A stretch of 64,000 bases of DNA from a virus. The translations under genes and the position numbers were made by a program. The DNA lies in IMG/VR virus record IMGVR_UViG_3300025000_000077, positions 1 to 64,000 of that record, one strand, 5' to 3'. Shown here piece by piece: positions 16,560 through 26,391 of the stretch. A model generated the notes under the pieces. That model had not been told where the DNA came from, ran no database searches, and saw only the letters and a program-made list of their open reading frames with translations. Numbering within the stretch: position 1 is the first letter of the stretch; every line of letters begins with the position of its first letter.

Positions 16560-17063
16560 ATGACTTTCACAGCCCCTTCCCCTAATTTTTTGAAAAACGG
16601 ACTCGGCACAGACTCCTCAGTACTTTCAGGCGAATTTGTCAAAATTGATACCGAACTTGATTCGCTGGCAGCAGTGGACGCCGCCGGCCTGAAAATAGCA
16701 AAAGGCAACCTCGCCGCAGGAAACGCAGACGCTTACGCTTTCGCGTGGCAGAACCCCGAAGCCTCGAAAATTTTAGTTACCAGAGTCCTCATTTATTTAA
16801 CCACCGCAGGAGGCACGGGATCTTCGGTTCTCGATGTAGGTCCAGTAGCCAACGCAACTAGCACCGCGGATACTCTCATCAATGGCCTAGACCTCAATAC
16901 AACCGGAATTTTCGACAATATCACAGACAAAGGTACAAATGGGAAATCACGTCAGATCGTAGACGAAAACGGTGGAGCGAGTGATTATATAACCGGAAAG
17001 ATTCTAACACAGAACGCAGCTGCTCTCGCCGGGAAATATTATATTTTCTACACGGTGATCTGA
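16560..17063 (+). CDS. virion structural protein, unknown type
   Basis: 167 residues, rich in Ala, Gly, Thr and Asn with predicted beta structure. It follows the major capsid gene by nine bases (leader GGAGGCGGC) and overlaps the next gene by one base, so it is made together with head proteins. Likely a head decoration or stopper protein, but nothing specific is recognisable. Confidence 0.65.
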   Translation: MTFTAPSPNFLKNGLGTDSSVLSGEFVKIDTELDSLAAVDAAGLKIAKGNLAAGNADAYAFAWQNPEASKILVTRVLIYLTTAGGTGSSVLDVGPVANATSTADTLINGLDLNTTGIFDNITDKGTNGKSRQIVDENGGASDYITGKILTQNAAALAGKYYIFYTVI

Positions 17064-17410
17064 TGCGGATAATTGTTCCGGGTAATTATTATTCTCTCGA
17101 TTCAGCACAAAAAAAGATCTGGCTGGATTATTCCTATTACGGATTAACAGTTGAAAACATCGAGGTTATCAAAAACCTAACCCGGAACAAAATAATTTAC
17201 ACTAATCAGAGGTCAACTCCTCTAATATCGCTTTCTAACGGATGTATTACATACACATGGGATGGTTATTCAGAGGACTCTGACAAATTACAGATCGTTC
17301 TCAGGACTCATATAGTCTCTCTTGATACTCTTTCTTATTTTCCTCTTTTAGACTCAAACGGGGCTTATATGCTAGATTCCGAAGGTAAAATATTTGAGGT
17401 TCCCGCATGA
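17063..17410 (+). CDS. structural protein, paralogue of the C-terminus of the 24.2-kb gene
   Basis: 115 residues. The stretch GNYYSLDSAQKKIWLDYSYY, then LTVENIEVIKNLTRNKIIY and LISLSNGCITYTW aligns well by eye with GYYALDVTAKTITLSSPY, LTVEQILRIKDLTTNYIIY and ISITSGVLTYT in the gene at 24235-24885. So a small beta domain is used twice in the virion. The last 25 residues (LLDSNGAYMLDSEGKIFEV) look like a repeat ending. One-base and four-base overlaps with neighbours. Confidence 0.7.
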   Translation: MRIIVPGNYYSLDSAQKKIWLDYSYYGLTVENIEVIKNLTRNKIIYTNQRSTPLISLSNGCITYTWDGYSEDSDKLQIVLRTHIVSLDTLSYFPLLDSNGAYMLDSEGKIFEVPA

Positions 17411-17733
17411 CACAACCAGTTAGATTATCCCAGCCGGGAGCGGCAATTGATTTACTTCTCACAAAATTACATAATTTAGATCCCCTGTTATTTGCAAATA
17501 CAACAGGTGTCGGAGTAGGCACTGAAACACCGGCAGCAACTGCAATTTTAGAAATACTCTCAACTACACAGGGTTTTTTGCCTCCACGGATGACAACCAC
17601 ACAGAGATCTGCGATAACATCCCCGGCAACGGGGCTGTTAGTATACAACACGACTACAAAATCTTTAGAAATGTACGACGGGACAGCATGGGACTCATAT
17701 TTGGCTAATGTCGTTGACGGGGGTACACCCTAA
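17407..17733 (+). CDS. short tail-fibre protein
   Basis: 108 residues. The motif FLPPRMTTTQRSAITSPATG, then LLVYNTTTKSLEMYDGTAW is a classic short domain of phage tail fibres and host-adhesion proteins. Preceding residues GVGVGTETPAATAILEI are the linker that often comes before it. Overlaps its neighbours by four and one bases. It may act as an adaptor for the large fibre that follows. Confidence 0.8.
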   Translation: MTQPVRLSQPGAAIDLLLTKLHNLDPLLFANTTGVGVGTETPAATAILEILSTTQGFLPPRMTTTQRSAITSPATGLLVYNTTTKSLEMYDGTAWDSYLANVVDGGTP

Positions 17734-20435
17734 TGCCTGCAAATGTAACAATCAAAACAAGACGAGGAACTGCCGCCGAATGGGGGGCAACTAATCCCGT
17801 TCTGGCTGCGGGGGAATTTGGTTATGAGACCGACACCCATACCCTGAAAATAGGTGATGGTGTAACAGCTTTCAGATCCCTCCTGTCCCACGTCGCCGAG
17901 GTTTCTCCGTGGTGGGATTCTGCACCAATGCCCATTAATAGCGGCGTTATAACACTTTCAACAGATGGAAAAGTATTAGTCATGCCTACTGAAAGCGCGG
18001 CTGTACTCCCCTCTTATAACGAATACTGCAATACGAGGGCATCCTATTACGAATCTGCAAATACAGTAGAAGAAATTGATAACGATACATTCGATTTTTC
18101 CGGCAATATCATCAGAACAAGCCCGACTAATATTATGCTAATCTCTCGGCAGGGCACGCAGGAAACCGGTTCAAAAGGCTTCTTGTTCTCACAAAATTAT
18201 AATCTCTCAACCGGGGAATGGGGAGCACGTCAGACTGTCTATGATGATCCTGATCATATAGATGCAAGAAATTCAGTCAGTGGAATTATTGGAGATAATA
18301 TATATTTATTTTTCTCGCGGAATAAATATTCTCCATCCGTTAGAGCAAGTGGGATTACGGATGAATCTGGATATTTCTTAGTTCAAAAATATACATCATT
18401 CAGTCTCGTAGGGCAAACAAGCGTAGATCTGCTCGTACGTTCTACAATAGATTGTAATGTCCATGTTCAACTCAGAAACACAGATACCGAATACATCGGT
18501 TGGAGTGGTGTAGCTCATCCAATCATGGGCAGCCTGTATGCTAGGTTATCATTGCCAATCGCAACCCCAACGAGTGTTTCTGATAATTTTGATCCAGCGA
18601 CCGTAGTTAGAATCATAGTCGGTGTTGATGGCGCAGCAGCGAGTACAGCTATCCTATTTGATTTCGATGAAATCAGGTTGGTAAATGGAACGACAACAAC
18701 CGTAATTGATGATTGCAGCGCGGTAACTGGCTGGGAAGGGAATCTAGGCTCTGGATATGAATTCTCCCTCGTCTCAAACCAATGGATTGATACCGGTTAC
18801 ATAAAATCGACTGATCTCACCGGGGAATCATGGGGAGACTATACACTGTTTCCATCACCCGGGCTCAATGCATTTTCACAGCATGGGCATCTGGTCCAGA
18901 TAGATGCTTCAACTTATCTACTTCCGTTTTACGGTTCCTGGCAGGCCCCATTCAAAACAGGATACTATAAAACAACAGACGGTGGGGACACATGGGCGGT
19001 AAGCTGGATCTATTCAGGTGCAACTCAGTACTGTGAATCCTCGATAGAATATCTAGGCAATGGCAAACTAATTGTAATTGCCAGGAATGAAACGACTTAT
19101 AGAATGGGGCAGGCAACCAGTGAGGATTCCGGTGCAACGTGGACAGCAATGGCAGATACCAACCTGGGAATAGCTACGGGTGTAAAAATACCCCACACCT
19201 CTTATGATTCAGAGACAGATTCAATTACCTGCATATATACAGACAGGGGCGATTACGGGCTTAAGATCTCAACATCCTACGTTGACGATGTCTTTAGCAC
19301 TCCCACCGGATGGGCTGCAAGTACATTAATTGACGAGGGTGTGATCTATGGTTATGCTTCACTTTTAAAAATCTACTCTGATTTATACTTCTATATATAT
19401 TCTTTTGCTGAGTCCGAAAGCCATCAGTATCTCTTGAGTAGTTTTTATCATGTGCCTGCAATAAAACTAACAAAGACATTGCCATACATGGCGAAGCCTT
19501 GGTTGGCTCTTTATAACCCCACTGCCTCGATAATTGATTTCTATCTATTTTCCCACCTGCCCACTGATATCTCATTTACGAGAGACGCAGCAGGGACAGT
19601 CACCGAGCTTTCTATTACTCCCGGTCTGGGTGAGGTGCGTCATGGACAGATTACGTATGTGGGATTGACTACAGATACTAACTCAAACCTGATCCCGGAT
19701 TGCCTTGAAGCGAATGTCACCGGATCAGTTCCAAAATATTTAGAAAATTATACAATGTCAGGGGAATATGGTATCCTTTCAGTCTATTCCTCTGAATCGG
19801 TTGCAGCTTCCACGACTACAAGCTCTACGTATCAGGATATAAGAGGTTCATCATATGCTAATATATATATCCGAAATGCTACCAGCACAAACTTAACCGT
19901 TAATGTTTATGGTTCTCCTGATTCAGCAGGCATTTTAAAGGCACTTATTGGTACTACCACACTAAATGCAACCACGTCAACACAGGACGAAATAGAACTT
20001 GATAACTGTCCAAATTATCTATTCTTTGATTTGGTAAACAGTGACTCTGTAAACGCTGCCACAGTTGATATCTCCATACAGAGATCAGTAACTACTGATG
20101 TAGTCGGACCATATGCCGATGTCCTCACAGTCTATTCTTCTGAATCGGTTGCAGCCTCCACCACCACAAGTTCCACCGGTCAGGACGTCAGAGGCGCGTC
20201 TTTTGTAATTCCGTATGTTAAAAATGCTACAAGTACCGATCTAACAGTAAATATTTATGGGAGTTATGATTTAGCCGGAACGATAAAATCTCTAGTCCGT
20301 TCGTATGCTCTGAATACGACAACAACGCAAGCAGGATCTCCATTGACGAATTGTCCAAATTATCTATTCTTTGATTTGGTAAATGGCGATTCTTCAAACG
20401 CCGCTACTGTAGATGTTTCAGTTCAGAGGGGTTGA
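17733..20435 (+). CDS. large tail fibre: Mtd-N domain, sialidase-like propeller, two C-terminal repeats
   Basis: 900 residues. Residues 4-48 (IKTRRGTAAEWGATNPVLAA, then GEFGYETDTHTLKIGDG) match the N-terminal domain of phage major-tropism-determinant proteins. The middle has Asp-box words of sialidase propellers (TTDGGDTWAVSW, SEDSGATWTAM), interrupted near residues 205-350 by an inserted beta-sandwich like a sugar-binding domain. The end has two tandem copies of about 110 residues (from about 683 and 800), each starting VYSSESVAASTTTSST. It likely binds surface glycans. Whether the propeller cuts sugar is unknown. No reverse transcriptase is nearby, so Mtd-like domain does not mean a diversity-generating system. 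Confidence 0.8.
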   Translation: MPANVTIKTRRGTAAEWGATNPVLAAGEFGYETDTHTLKIGDGVTAFRSLLSHVAEVSPWWDSAPMPINSGVITLSTDGKVLVMPTESAAVLPSYNEYCNTRASYYESANTVEEIDNDTFDFSGNIIRTSPTNIMLISRQGTQETGSKGFLFSQNYNLSTGEWGARQTVYDDPDHIDARNSVSGIIGDNIYLFFSRNKYSPSVRASGITDESGYFLVQKYTSFSLVGQTSVDLLVRSTIDCNVHVQLRNTDTEYIGWSGVAHPIMGSLYARLSLPIATPTSVSDNFDPATVVRIIVGVDGAAASTAILFDFDEIRLVNGTTTTVIDDCSAVTGWEGNLGSGYEFSLVSNQWIDTGYIKSTDLTGESWGDYTLFPSPGLNAFSQHGHLVQIDASTYLLPFYGSWQAPFKTGYYKTTDGGDTWAVSWIYSGATQYCESSIEYLGNGKLIVIARNETTYRMGQATSEDSGATWTAMADTNLGIATGVKIPHTSYDSETDSITCIYTDRGDYGLKISTSYVDDVFSTPTGWAASTLIDEGVIYGYASLLKIYSDLYFYIYSFAESESHQYLLSSFYHVPAIKLTKTLPYMAKPWLALYNPTASIIDFYLFSHLPTDISFTRDAAGTVTELSITPGLGEVRHGQITYVGLTTDTNSNLIPDCLEANVTGSVPKYLENYTMSGEYGILSVYSSESVAASTTTSSTYQDIRGSSYANIYIRNATSTNLTVNVYGSPDSAGILKALIGTTTLNATTSTQDEIELDNCPNYLFFDLVNSDSVNAATVDISIQRSVTTDVVGPYADVLTVYSSESVAASTTTSSTGQDVRGASFVIPYVKNATSTDLTVNIYGSYDLAGTIKSLVRSYALNTTTTQAGSPLTNCPNYLFFDLVNGDSSNAATVDVSVQRG

Positions 20436-20437
20436 GC

Positions 20438-23400
20438 ATGAAACGTATGAAACCCTCTTCACCGTTTGGAAGGTTGGATTTTCAAGGTGATTCGATCACT
20501 CTTGATACAGAAGGGAAAGTCCTTGTCCTGCCTACTGGCGACGTGGATGTACTACCTCTATACAATGAATATACTCTCAATCCGAATCGCCTGACCACTG
20601 CCGAAAGCCCATTCGGGGGGCTGAAAGGCTCCCAAGCTGCGGATTTTTGTCCGGGCACTATATACAGTCACACAACCGGAGTACAAATAACAGACCTGTC
20701 AGGCACAAACGGAACGCACACAATGAGCGCAGGGAAACTAAACGAGTTAAGCCTGTTGACAGTTGATACTGAAAATCATACAATCACGCAAGAGTTCAAC
20801 ATCACAAATTATAATCAATTCGGCACAATAATTGATGATTGTACCAGTACAACAGACTGGACTCCATATTTAAGCACAGGCGATTTTTCTATATCAAACG
20901 GATTATTATTTACGGGAACAACGTCACCCGCAGGGCATTCAATTTGTTCAAAAGAAGTTTCTATTGATCTCTCAAATATCAAATTTTTAACATTTACGAT
21001 AACGTCCTCAATTGCCGGCAATCTATATGTCAGGCTGATTGATGTAAGCGGCAACTTCGTCACTTGGATGACAAGTTCGAATTTTTCGATATCAGCTAAC
21101 ACAGAAACACGTTTTACACTTCCAATCAAAGCCATTTCGGGATCAGTTGGTTCATTACCTACCGGTAGAACCAGTACTGTGGATTTTTCTCAAATAGTCA
21201 CAATGCGAATCGGTGTTTCAACTGAGGCAATGTCATCATCTATCACGATACTCCTAAACGAAATAAAAGGAGCGAATGAGACATCGGCATACATTGAACT
21301 CATGGTTCCCGATAACCTCTCTGCAACTTCAGCTAATCTTTTCACTCACGATGGTACACAGTATAATTTATGTCGCTCAGATTCCCTCGATTCCGCATAC
21401 TCAAATGTCACTCAAACATCAGCAAACGCAACTCTCGCAGACGGCACGAAATTCGATGATGTCTATACAACAGGACTAGGGAGATCCGTTTACCCAAAAG
21501 GAGAAGCAGGGGGCACTAAAAACGGGTCGATAGGATCAATAACGTATTCAGATTACGCTGGCACTCTAAAAAGAATAGGATATAGATTTGATTTACCTCC
21601 TTATGATGGAGGCAGAACGCTTTTTGACACCGTGAAATGCACAATTGTAATTAATTATGCTCCCGATTCAGACGGAATTTACTCAGCATCTTACAATTTC
21701 TCATACTCGGAGAACGACTCCTACGGGATTCTAAACATGGCATGTCCTTGGTTAGCTCTATACGATTCTGTATCCGATGTGATTGATTTTTATTTGTCAA
21801 CTTCTAGGTTTGAACACTTAAAATTAAAAAGGGATGAAGCTGGAACAATTCACGATATTACATTATACCCTGGAAATGGTCAAATATATCACGGTCAAAT
21901 TAGATATGCCGATTTGTCTGCTGATTCAGATTCTGATGGAATCCCTAACTGTTTGGATAATTTTATAGAAGGAAGTGTATCAAAATTTTTAGCGTGTTAT
22001 AGCGAGCCAGTACAAACACCATATCCTATATTTGGTTTTTGGAAGTGGAGTGTTTCAACAGACGATTATCAGCCCACTTGGAACAAACTTGCATATGTAT
22101 CATGCAATCACTTTGAACCAACATCCACGGGCACATTCACCGACCCAGTTAGTATGGATATTTTTATTTCGGTTCGTGATCAAGCACACCTAAACGGGAA
22201 AAAGTCAATTCTTGCGGTAGGTTGCGGAGATCAAGATATAATTGATAGCATACTGGAGAATTATACTCAAGATTTTGCAACAAATTTATTATCAGTTATT
22301 CAAAATAATAATTGTGACGGGGTAACTATAGATTTTGAATATCCACGCGCTACAAATACGATTACAGGTACATCAAATACCCCACTATTCCAAAATTTGA
22401 TGTCTGCTATATATACAACACTCAAAACAAGCAATCCAGATTATTATGTATCTGTGTGTTCTCCGAATGCCCCGAGTGCTCTATTCCAAAACAGCGAACT
22501 TTATCAGTATTTAGATCATGTTTTTATCATGGGATATGACTACCACAATGCAAATGCAAGCACCGCAGGCCCTTGTGCTCCTTATGATGACTCTATGAGG
22601 TATGATATCAATGACGCTATATCAGCCTACTTAAAATGTGCTCCACAAGATAAATTCATTTTCGGGCTGCCTCTATACGGTTTTGATTATCCAACGGTTT
22701 CAGACACACCCGGAGCCGCTACCACAGGAGGAGCAAATTATGTCCCAATTTCAACTGCATTCACAAATTCCGAGGGGAAAACTGTGGCATGGGATCAATA
22801 CTCACACACTCCATATTATATTTATCAGGACGGGGAGCAATGGAGGCAGGTGTGGTATGATAATATCGCATCACTCCAATTGAAATATAATTATATAATG
22901 TCGCGCGGTCTCTATGGTGTTGGATGGTGGGCACTTGGTTACGAAATCAATAACCCGGAAATACTCTCTAGCATATATAATAATTCAAAAAATAAATTAA
23001 ATATTATAAATGGGATTACATCTGGAAATTATTGCACAGGCGAAACTGTAAGCATAAGGGCATATCCACCAAGAGGTTATGTATTCGATCACTGGATAGG
23101 GGACACAACCCGGATAACTGATCCAACGGTGTACTATACTAATATCCCGTACATGCCTGCAAATGAGGTTAATTTGGAGTGTATATGCACATCGTTTTCT
23201 AGTACATGGTATAATGCATCGTGGGGGCACCGCATTGAAATTGCGACAGACCCGTATTTCGTAAGTGCAGCACAGACAGGCATTCCGTTTTTCGTTTCTA
23301 TTCAAAATGATAGTCTCAAAACATCTCCAACTGGTCATGTTGCAAATGCTAACGGATATGATATTATATTTGTTGCAGTTGATGGGACAACTGTACTCGA

Positions 23401-24103
23401 CCATATAATTAAATCATATAATGGTACAACCGGGACAATCGAGGCGTATGTAAATTTACCTTCGCTTTCCTCAACTAATAACACTGTTTTTTATATGTAT
23501 TACGGAAACGCGAGTATAACAGAATCTCAAGAGGATGCAGTCAACACGTTTGATTCAGATTATCTCTTGAAGTGGTACGCGGAGGCCGTGTTCCCACAAG
23601 AAACGACTTATACAGGTGATTTATCAGGTATCCCAGCGGCATTCACGGTATCTGCGAAAATAAAACCATCTGGATCTGGCTGGAGATATATATTCACAAA
23701 CAATGGGGTTGGAAATGACGGATACCGGCTCTGTATAAACGATACTAATTATTTGACGTTCACTCTCGCAACCGTTTCAGATTATGTATTTTCAGGTATA
23801 TCACAACTTGAAAACGATTATGAGTACTATATCTCAATCGTTGTTGCTGGTGGCAACGCAACCGCTTATGTGACAAGAGAAGGCTGTGAAACTGAAACTC
23901 AAATAAAAGGAGCTGGGACTATGGTAGGCACGCCTGCTCATTATACAGTAGGTGAAAATTACAATGGTGACGATTTTACAGGAACTATATATGAGGTGGT
24001 TGTATCCGACACGGTAAGATCGGCGTCCTGGTTGAGAACTCTCGCAAAAAACAGAGTTAATGGGAAATCTTGTATAGCGTATGACGAAGAAACAAACACA
24101 TGA
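20438..24103 (+). CDS. tail protein with GH18 domain, InlB-like repeat, DUF2341 and LamG-like domains
   Basis: About 1221 residues. The first 40 residues echo the preceding fibre (DSITLDTEGKVLVLPTGDVD). Residues about 530-850 are a glycoside hydrolase family 18 barrel: CDGVTIDFEYP holds the catalytic Glu (about 634) and MGYDY and GWWALGYE follow. Then come an InlB B-type repeat (GYVFDHWIG, about 855-905), a DUF2341 domain (WYNASWGHRIEIA, VFYMYYGNAS) and a LamG-like domain. It probably cuts an N-acetylhexosamine polymer on the host. TTG 20432 is a possible start; I prefer ATG 20438 after GAGGGG. Confidence 0.85.
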   Translation: MKRMKPSSPFGRLDFQGDSITLDTEGKVLVLPTGDVDVLPLYNEYTLNPNRLTTAESPFGGLKGSQAADFCPGTIYSHTTGVQITDLSGTNGTHTMSAGKLNELSLLTVDTENHTITQEFNITNYNQFGTIIDDCTSTTDWTPYLSTGDFSISNGLLFTGTTSPAGHSICSKEVSIDLSNIKFLTFTITSSIAGNLYVRLIDVSGNFVTWMTSSNFSISANTETRFTLPIKAISGSVGSLPTGRTSTVDFSQIVTMRIGVSTEAMSSSITILLNEIKGANETSAYIELMVPDNLSATSANLFTHDGTQYNLCRSDSLDSAYSNVTQTSANATLADGTKFDDVYTTGLGRSVYPKGEAGGTKNGSIGSITYSDYAGTLKRIGYRFDLPPYDGGRTLFDTVKCTIVINYAPDSDGIYSASYNFSYSENDSYGILNMACPWLALYDSVSDVIDFYLSTSRFEHLKLKRDEAGTIHDITLYPGNGQIYHGQIRYADLSADSDSDGIPNCLDNFIEGSVSKFLACYSEPVQTPYPIFGFWKWSVSTDDYQPTWNKLAYVSCNHFEPTSTGTFTDPVSMDIFISVRDQAHLNGKKSILAVGCGDQDIIDSILENYTQDFATNLLSVIQNNNCDGVTIDFEYPRATNTITGTSNTPLFQNLMSAIYTTLKTSNPDYYVSVCSPNAPSALFQNSELYQYLDHVFIMGYDYHNANASTAGPCAPYDDSMRYDINDAISAYLKCAPQDKFIFGLPLYGFDYPTVSDTPGAATTGGANYVPISTAFTNSEGKTVAWDQYSHTPYYIYQDGEQWRQVWYDNIASLQLKYNYIMSRGLYGVGWWALGYEINNPEILSSIYNNSKNKLNIINGITSGNYCTGETVSIRAYPPRGYVFDHWIGDTTRITDPTVYYTNIPYMPANEVNLECICTSFSSTWYNASWGHRIEIATDPYFVSAAQTGIPFFVSIQNDSLKTSPTGHVANANGYDIIFVAVDGTTVLDHIIKSYNGTTGTIEAYVNLPSLSSTNNTVFYMYYGNASITESQEDAVNTFDSDYLLKWYAEAVFPQETTYTGDLSGIPAAFTVSAKIKPSGSGWRYIFTNNGVGNDGYRLCINDTNYLTFTLATVSDYVFSGISQLENDYEYYISIVVAGGNATAYVTREGCETETQIKGAGTMVGTPAHYTVGENYNGDDFTGTIYEVVVSDTVRSASWLRTLAKNRVNGKSCIAYDEETNT

Positions 24104-24115
24104 AATAGGCTGGGC

Positions 24116-24238
24116 ATGACTCAGGTATGTAGCACTTGCCAGCACTTTCAGGAAGATACAGTCGCTTTTGCAAAAATTGATGATAATACAGGATTACGAG
24201 AATACCTGGTTGGCACGATAGAGAGGAGTGAAAAATGA
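24116..24238 (+). CDS. tiny CxxC protein
   Basis: 40 residues (MTQVCSTCQHFQEDT...), with one CxxC and a following His. The stop overlaps the next start (ATGA), so it is coupled to the structural gene that follows. Unknown function; the size makes the call moderate. Confidence 0.55.
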   Translation: MTQVCSTCQHFQEDTVAFAKIDDNTGLREYLVGTIERSEK

Positions 24239-24885
24239 ACCAAATTGTAGGAACCTCTAAAAAACACACATTCAAAGCATATGACACTCTCGGAGCAGAG
24301 GTCACGACCCTTACAGATCCAGTGGTAAAATATAGAATAGATGGAGGAGATAAAACAACTCTCTCCACACCCACAATCTCAGCTTATGATTCTGATATGC
24401 GGGATTTTCTAATTACTGTACCGGATACACTGGCGGCAAATCCATATGTTACCATTTCGCTTTCTATCACTGCGACAGAAGGGGCCGCTGATATCCTAAT
24501 AGACGTTTTTCCTCTCTTAACACTTGCCGCAATTAATGCAGAGGTAGACACCGCCCTTTCTGATTTTGATACCGCAACCCCGATAGCAAAAACGTCAGAG
24601 CTCTCAGGGTACAATACGGAAAATGTAATCCCTCGCGGTTATTATGCTCTCGATGTTACTGCAAAAACAATCACGCTTTCGAGTCCTTATAATACTTTAA
24701 CAGTTGAGCAGATCCTCAGAATAAAAGATCTCACTACTAATTATATAATTTACGACTGCGAGGATTCAAAATATTCAACCCTCCCGATCTCAATAACATC
24801 CGGTGTTCTAACATACACAGCACCAGCAAGGGACGCAGCAGATAACGATGCACTCCAGATATTCTTTAATGCGGAGCTAGCATGA
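24235..24885 (+). CDS. virion structural protein
   Basis: 216 residues in two parts: an Ig-like beta domain (HTFKAYDTLGAEVTTLTDPV) and a C-terminal domain that matches the whole gene at 17063-17410 (see there). AGAGAGGAGTG provides the binding site. It overlaps the next gene by four bases and precedes the connector genes. It resembles small baseplate or fibre-collar proteins; not further assigned. Confidence 0.7.
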   Translation: MNQIVGTSKKHTFKAYDTLGAEVTTLTDPVVKYRIDGGDKTTLSTPTISAYDSDMRDFLITVPDTLAANPYVTISLSITATEGAADILIDVFPLLTLAAINAEVDTALSDFDTATPIAKTSELSGYNTENVIPRGYYALDVTAKTITLSSPYNTLTVEQILRIKDLTTNYIIYDCEDSKYSTLPISITSGVLTYTAPARDAADNDALQIFFNAELA

Positions 24886-25319
24886 CACTAGCTGATATCA
24901 TCGAGTTATATTCTCAGTACCGAGTAGGATCAGCAGAAACAGATGATATCACAGATGCCCAATTATCCACCCTGAAAACAAACGCAGAAGCCCGTCTAGC
25001 TAGGATCATAAGCTCCCGTACATTCTCAGCCGGGGAACTTGAAGAACTCACCGCGTTTCTTGTATGTGATGTTCTTGAAAATAGACATGGGAAAGGGACA
25101 ATAGTCTCTGAAAGTGTCAAAGATGCTTCATGGAAATCACAAGTTAAAACTTCTTCGTCCTGGCTGGATAGAGTTTATGCGGTCCTGTCAGAATACGACG
25201 CTGAACATGGAGAAATAACAGATATCTCGGCAGCCGCAGACGTGGGAGGAGTTCGGAGAACTGATTCTTATGTGCCTGAGCTGATGCAAGGGTATACAGA
25301 CGAATATGAGGGTGTTTGA
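24882..25319 (+). CDS. head-tail connector protein
   Basis: 145 residues, helical, with the small four-helix look of HK97 gp6 / phage connector proteins (ITDAQLSTLKTNAEARLARI, ELEELTAFLVCDVLENRHG). The next genes are the head-closure, tail-completion, terminator and tail-tube set in standard order, which supports the call. It bolts the tail to the portal. Confidence 0.7.
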   Translation: MTLADIIELYSQYRVGSAETDDITDAQLSTLKTNAEARLARIISSRTFSAGELEELTAFLVCDVLENRHGKGTIVSESVKDASWKSQVKTSSSWLDRVYAVLSEYDAEHGEITDISAAADVGGVRRTDSYVPELMQGYTDEYEGV

Positions 25320-25639
25320 TGGACTTTCCTGACACTGTTACAGTTTACCCATTCTCCTCGAAGAATGCATCACATGAAGTTTCTTACGGGACTTCCAGAA
25401 CTCAGAAATGTAATTATACAGAACTCGTGGAAGTCTCACAAGAAGGTGACAATACTATAGTTTCCGCATGGGTTGCGTTTCCTCCCGGAACTTCAATTAC
25501 ACAACAAGATAAAATAGTTTTAGCTGATGGGTCTATTCCTGCGATATCCTCTATTAAGCGGGTCGATAGACCAACGAGAAAAAAAGAGGAATATGTCAGG
25601 GTTGTTCTTGGAAAACCGGAAGCGAGGGCGGACTTATGA
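25319..25639 (+). CDS. head closure protein
   Basis: 107 residues, beta-rich (MDFPDTVTVYPFSS, GTSITQQDKIVLADGSIPAI), like phage gp16-type head-tail stoppers. ATG 25319 overlaps the previous stop by one base. The assignment rests on fold style, size and gene order. Confidence 0.65.
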   Translation: MDFPDTVTVYPFSSKNASHEVSYGTSRTQKCNYTELVEVSQEGDNTIVSAWVAFPPGTSITQQDKIVLADGSIPAISSIKRVDRPTRKKEEYVRVVLGKPEARADL

Positions 25640-25974
25640 CGGCTGCAACCTGTATAGCTAATCTGGTAATGACTGCGAACAGAATAGACAAGGACGCAAG
25701 AGCCGCAGCAAAAGAAACTGCAGACGAAGTAATGTCTGAATCCAAAGAACGATATTGCCCGGTTGATACAGGTGAACTCAAAGGATCGGGGAAAGTCGAG
25801 GTTGTAAAAAACTCCATAATCGAATTCCACGTGAGATTATCATACTCAACCCAGTATGCAATATACGTTCACGAAATCCCGTATCATCACAATCACGGAT
25901 CATGGAAATATCTTTCAATCCCGTTTAATAAGGCCAATTTTATACAGAAAATTGCATCACGGGTGAGTCTGTGA
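25636..25974 (+). CDS. HK97 gp10-like tail completion protein
   Basis: 112 residues. CPVDTGELKGSG followed by YAIYVHEIPYHHNHGSWKYL is the signature of the HK97 gp10 family of neck and tail completion proteins. It has four-base overlaps on both sides, so this small set is translationally linked. Confidence 0.8.
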   Translation: MTAATCIANLVMTANRIDKDARAAAKETADEVMSESKERYCPVDTGELKGSGKVEVVKNSIIEFHVRLSYSTQYAIYVHEIPYHHNHGSWKYLSIPFNKANFIQKIASRVSL

Positions 25975-26363
25975 CAATCGAAACTTATCTCACCGATCTT
26001 GGCACATATCTCCAAACCGCGGGAATCGGAACTGTAAATACCGACATTCATTTTTTCGGTCTTGCGTCCAATGCCACCAACGATATTACCCTTTCCCCGT
26101 TTCCGGGTGCTGAATACAACAGAATCATATCAGGAGAGATAAACCCTTACTCCCCGGATCTCAGCATTATAGTAAGAAATACAAGCGGGGCGGCTGCATT
26201 GTCAAAAGCAACGTCCATATATAAACTTCTGAGGGATGTTTCCAATAGAACAATAGGTTCGACTCATTTCCTGGTGATCCAGGCGCAAGCACCCCCGAGT
26301 TTCATATCAAAAACTCAAAATTATTTTCTATTTTCAATTAATTTCTCATTGTTGATACAGTAA
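25971..26363 (+). CDS. tail terminator / minor capsid-type protein
   Basis: 130 residues with a GTG start that overlaps the previous stop. Starts TIETYLTDLGTYLQTAGIGT and has FFGLASNATNDITLSPFPGAE, a pattern close to phage gp17-like tail terminator or minor capsid proteins. The order between gp10-like and tail-tube genes fits a tail terminator, which caps the tube. Confidence 0.65.
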   Translation: MTIETYLTDLGTYLQTAGIGTVNTDIHFFGLASNATNDITLSPFPGAEYNRIISGEINPYSPDLSIIVRNTSGAAALSKATSIYKLLRDVSNRTIGSTHFLVIQAQAPPSFISKTQNYFLFSINFSLLIQ

Positions 26364-26391
26364 AATAAAAAAAAGAACGGAGCTAAAAAAA

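Noticed and set aside
17733-20435. Diversity-generating retroelement suggested by the Mtd-type N-terminal domain
   Set aside because: No reverse transcriptase, template repeat or accessory gene is present in the window, and the C-terminus is not a C-type lectin fold.
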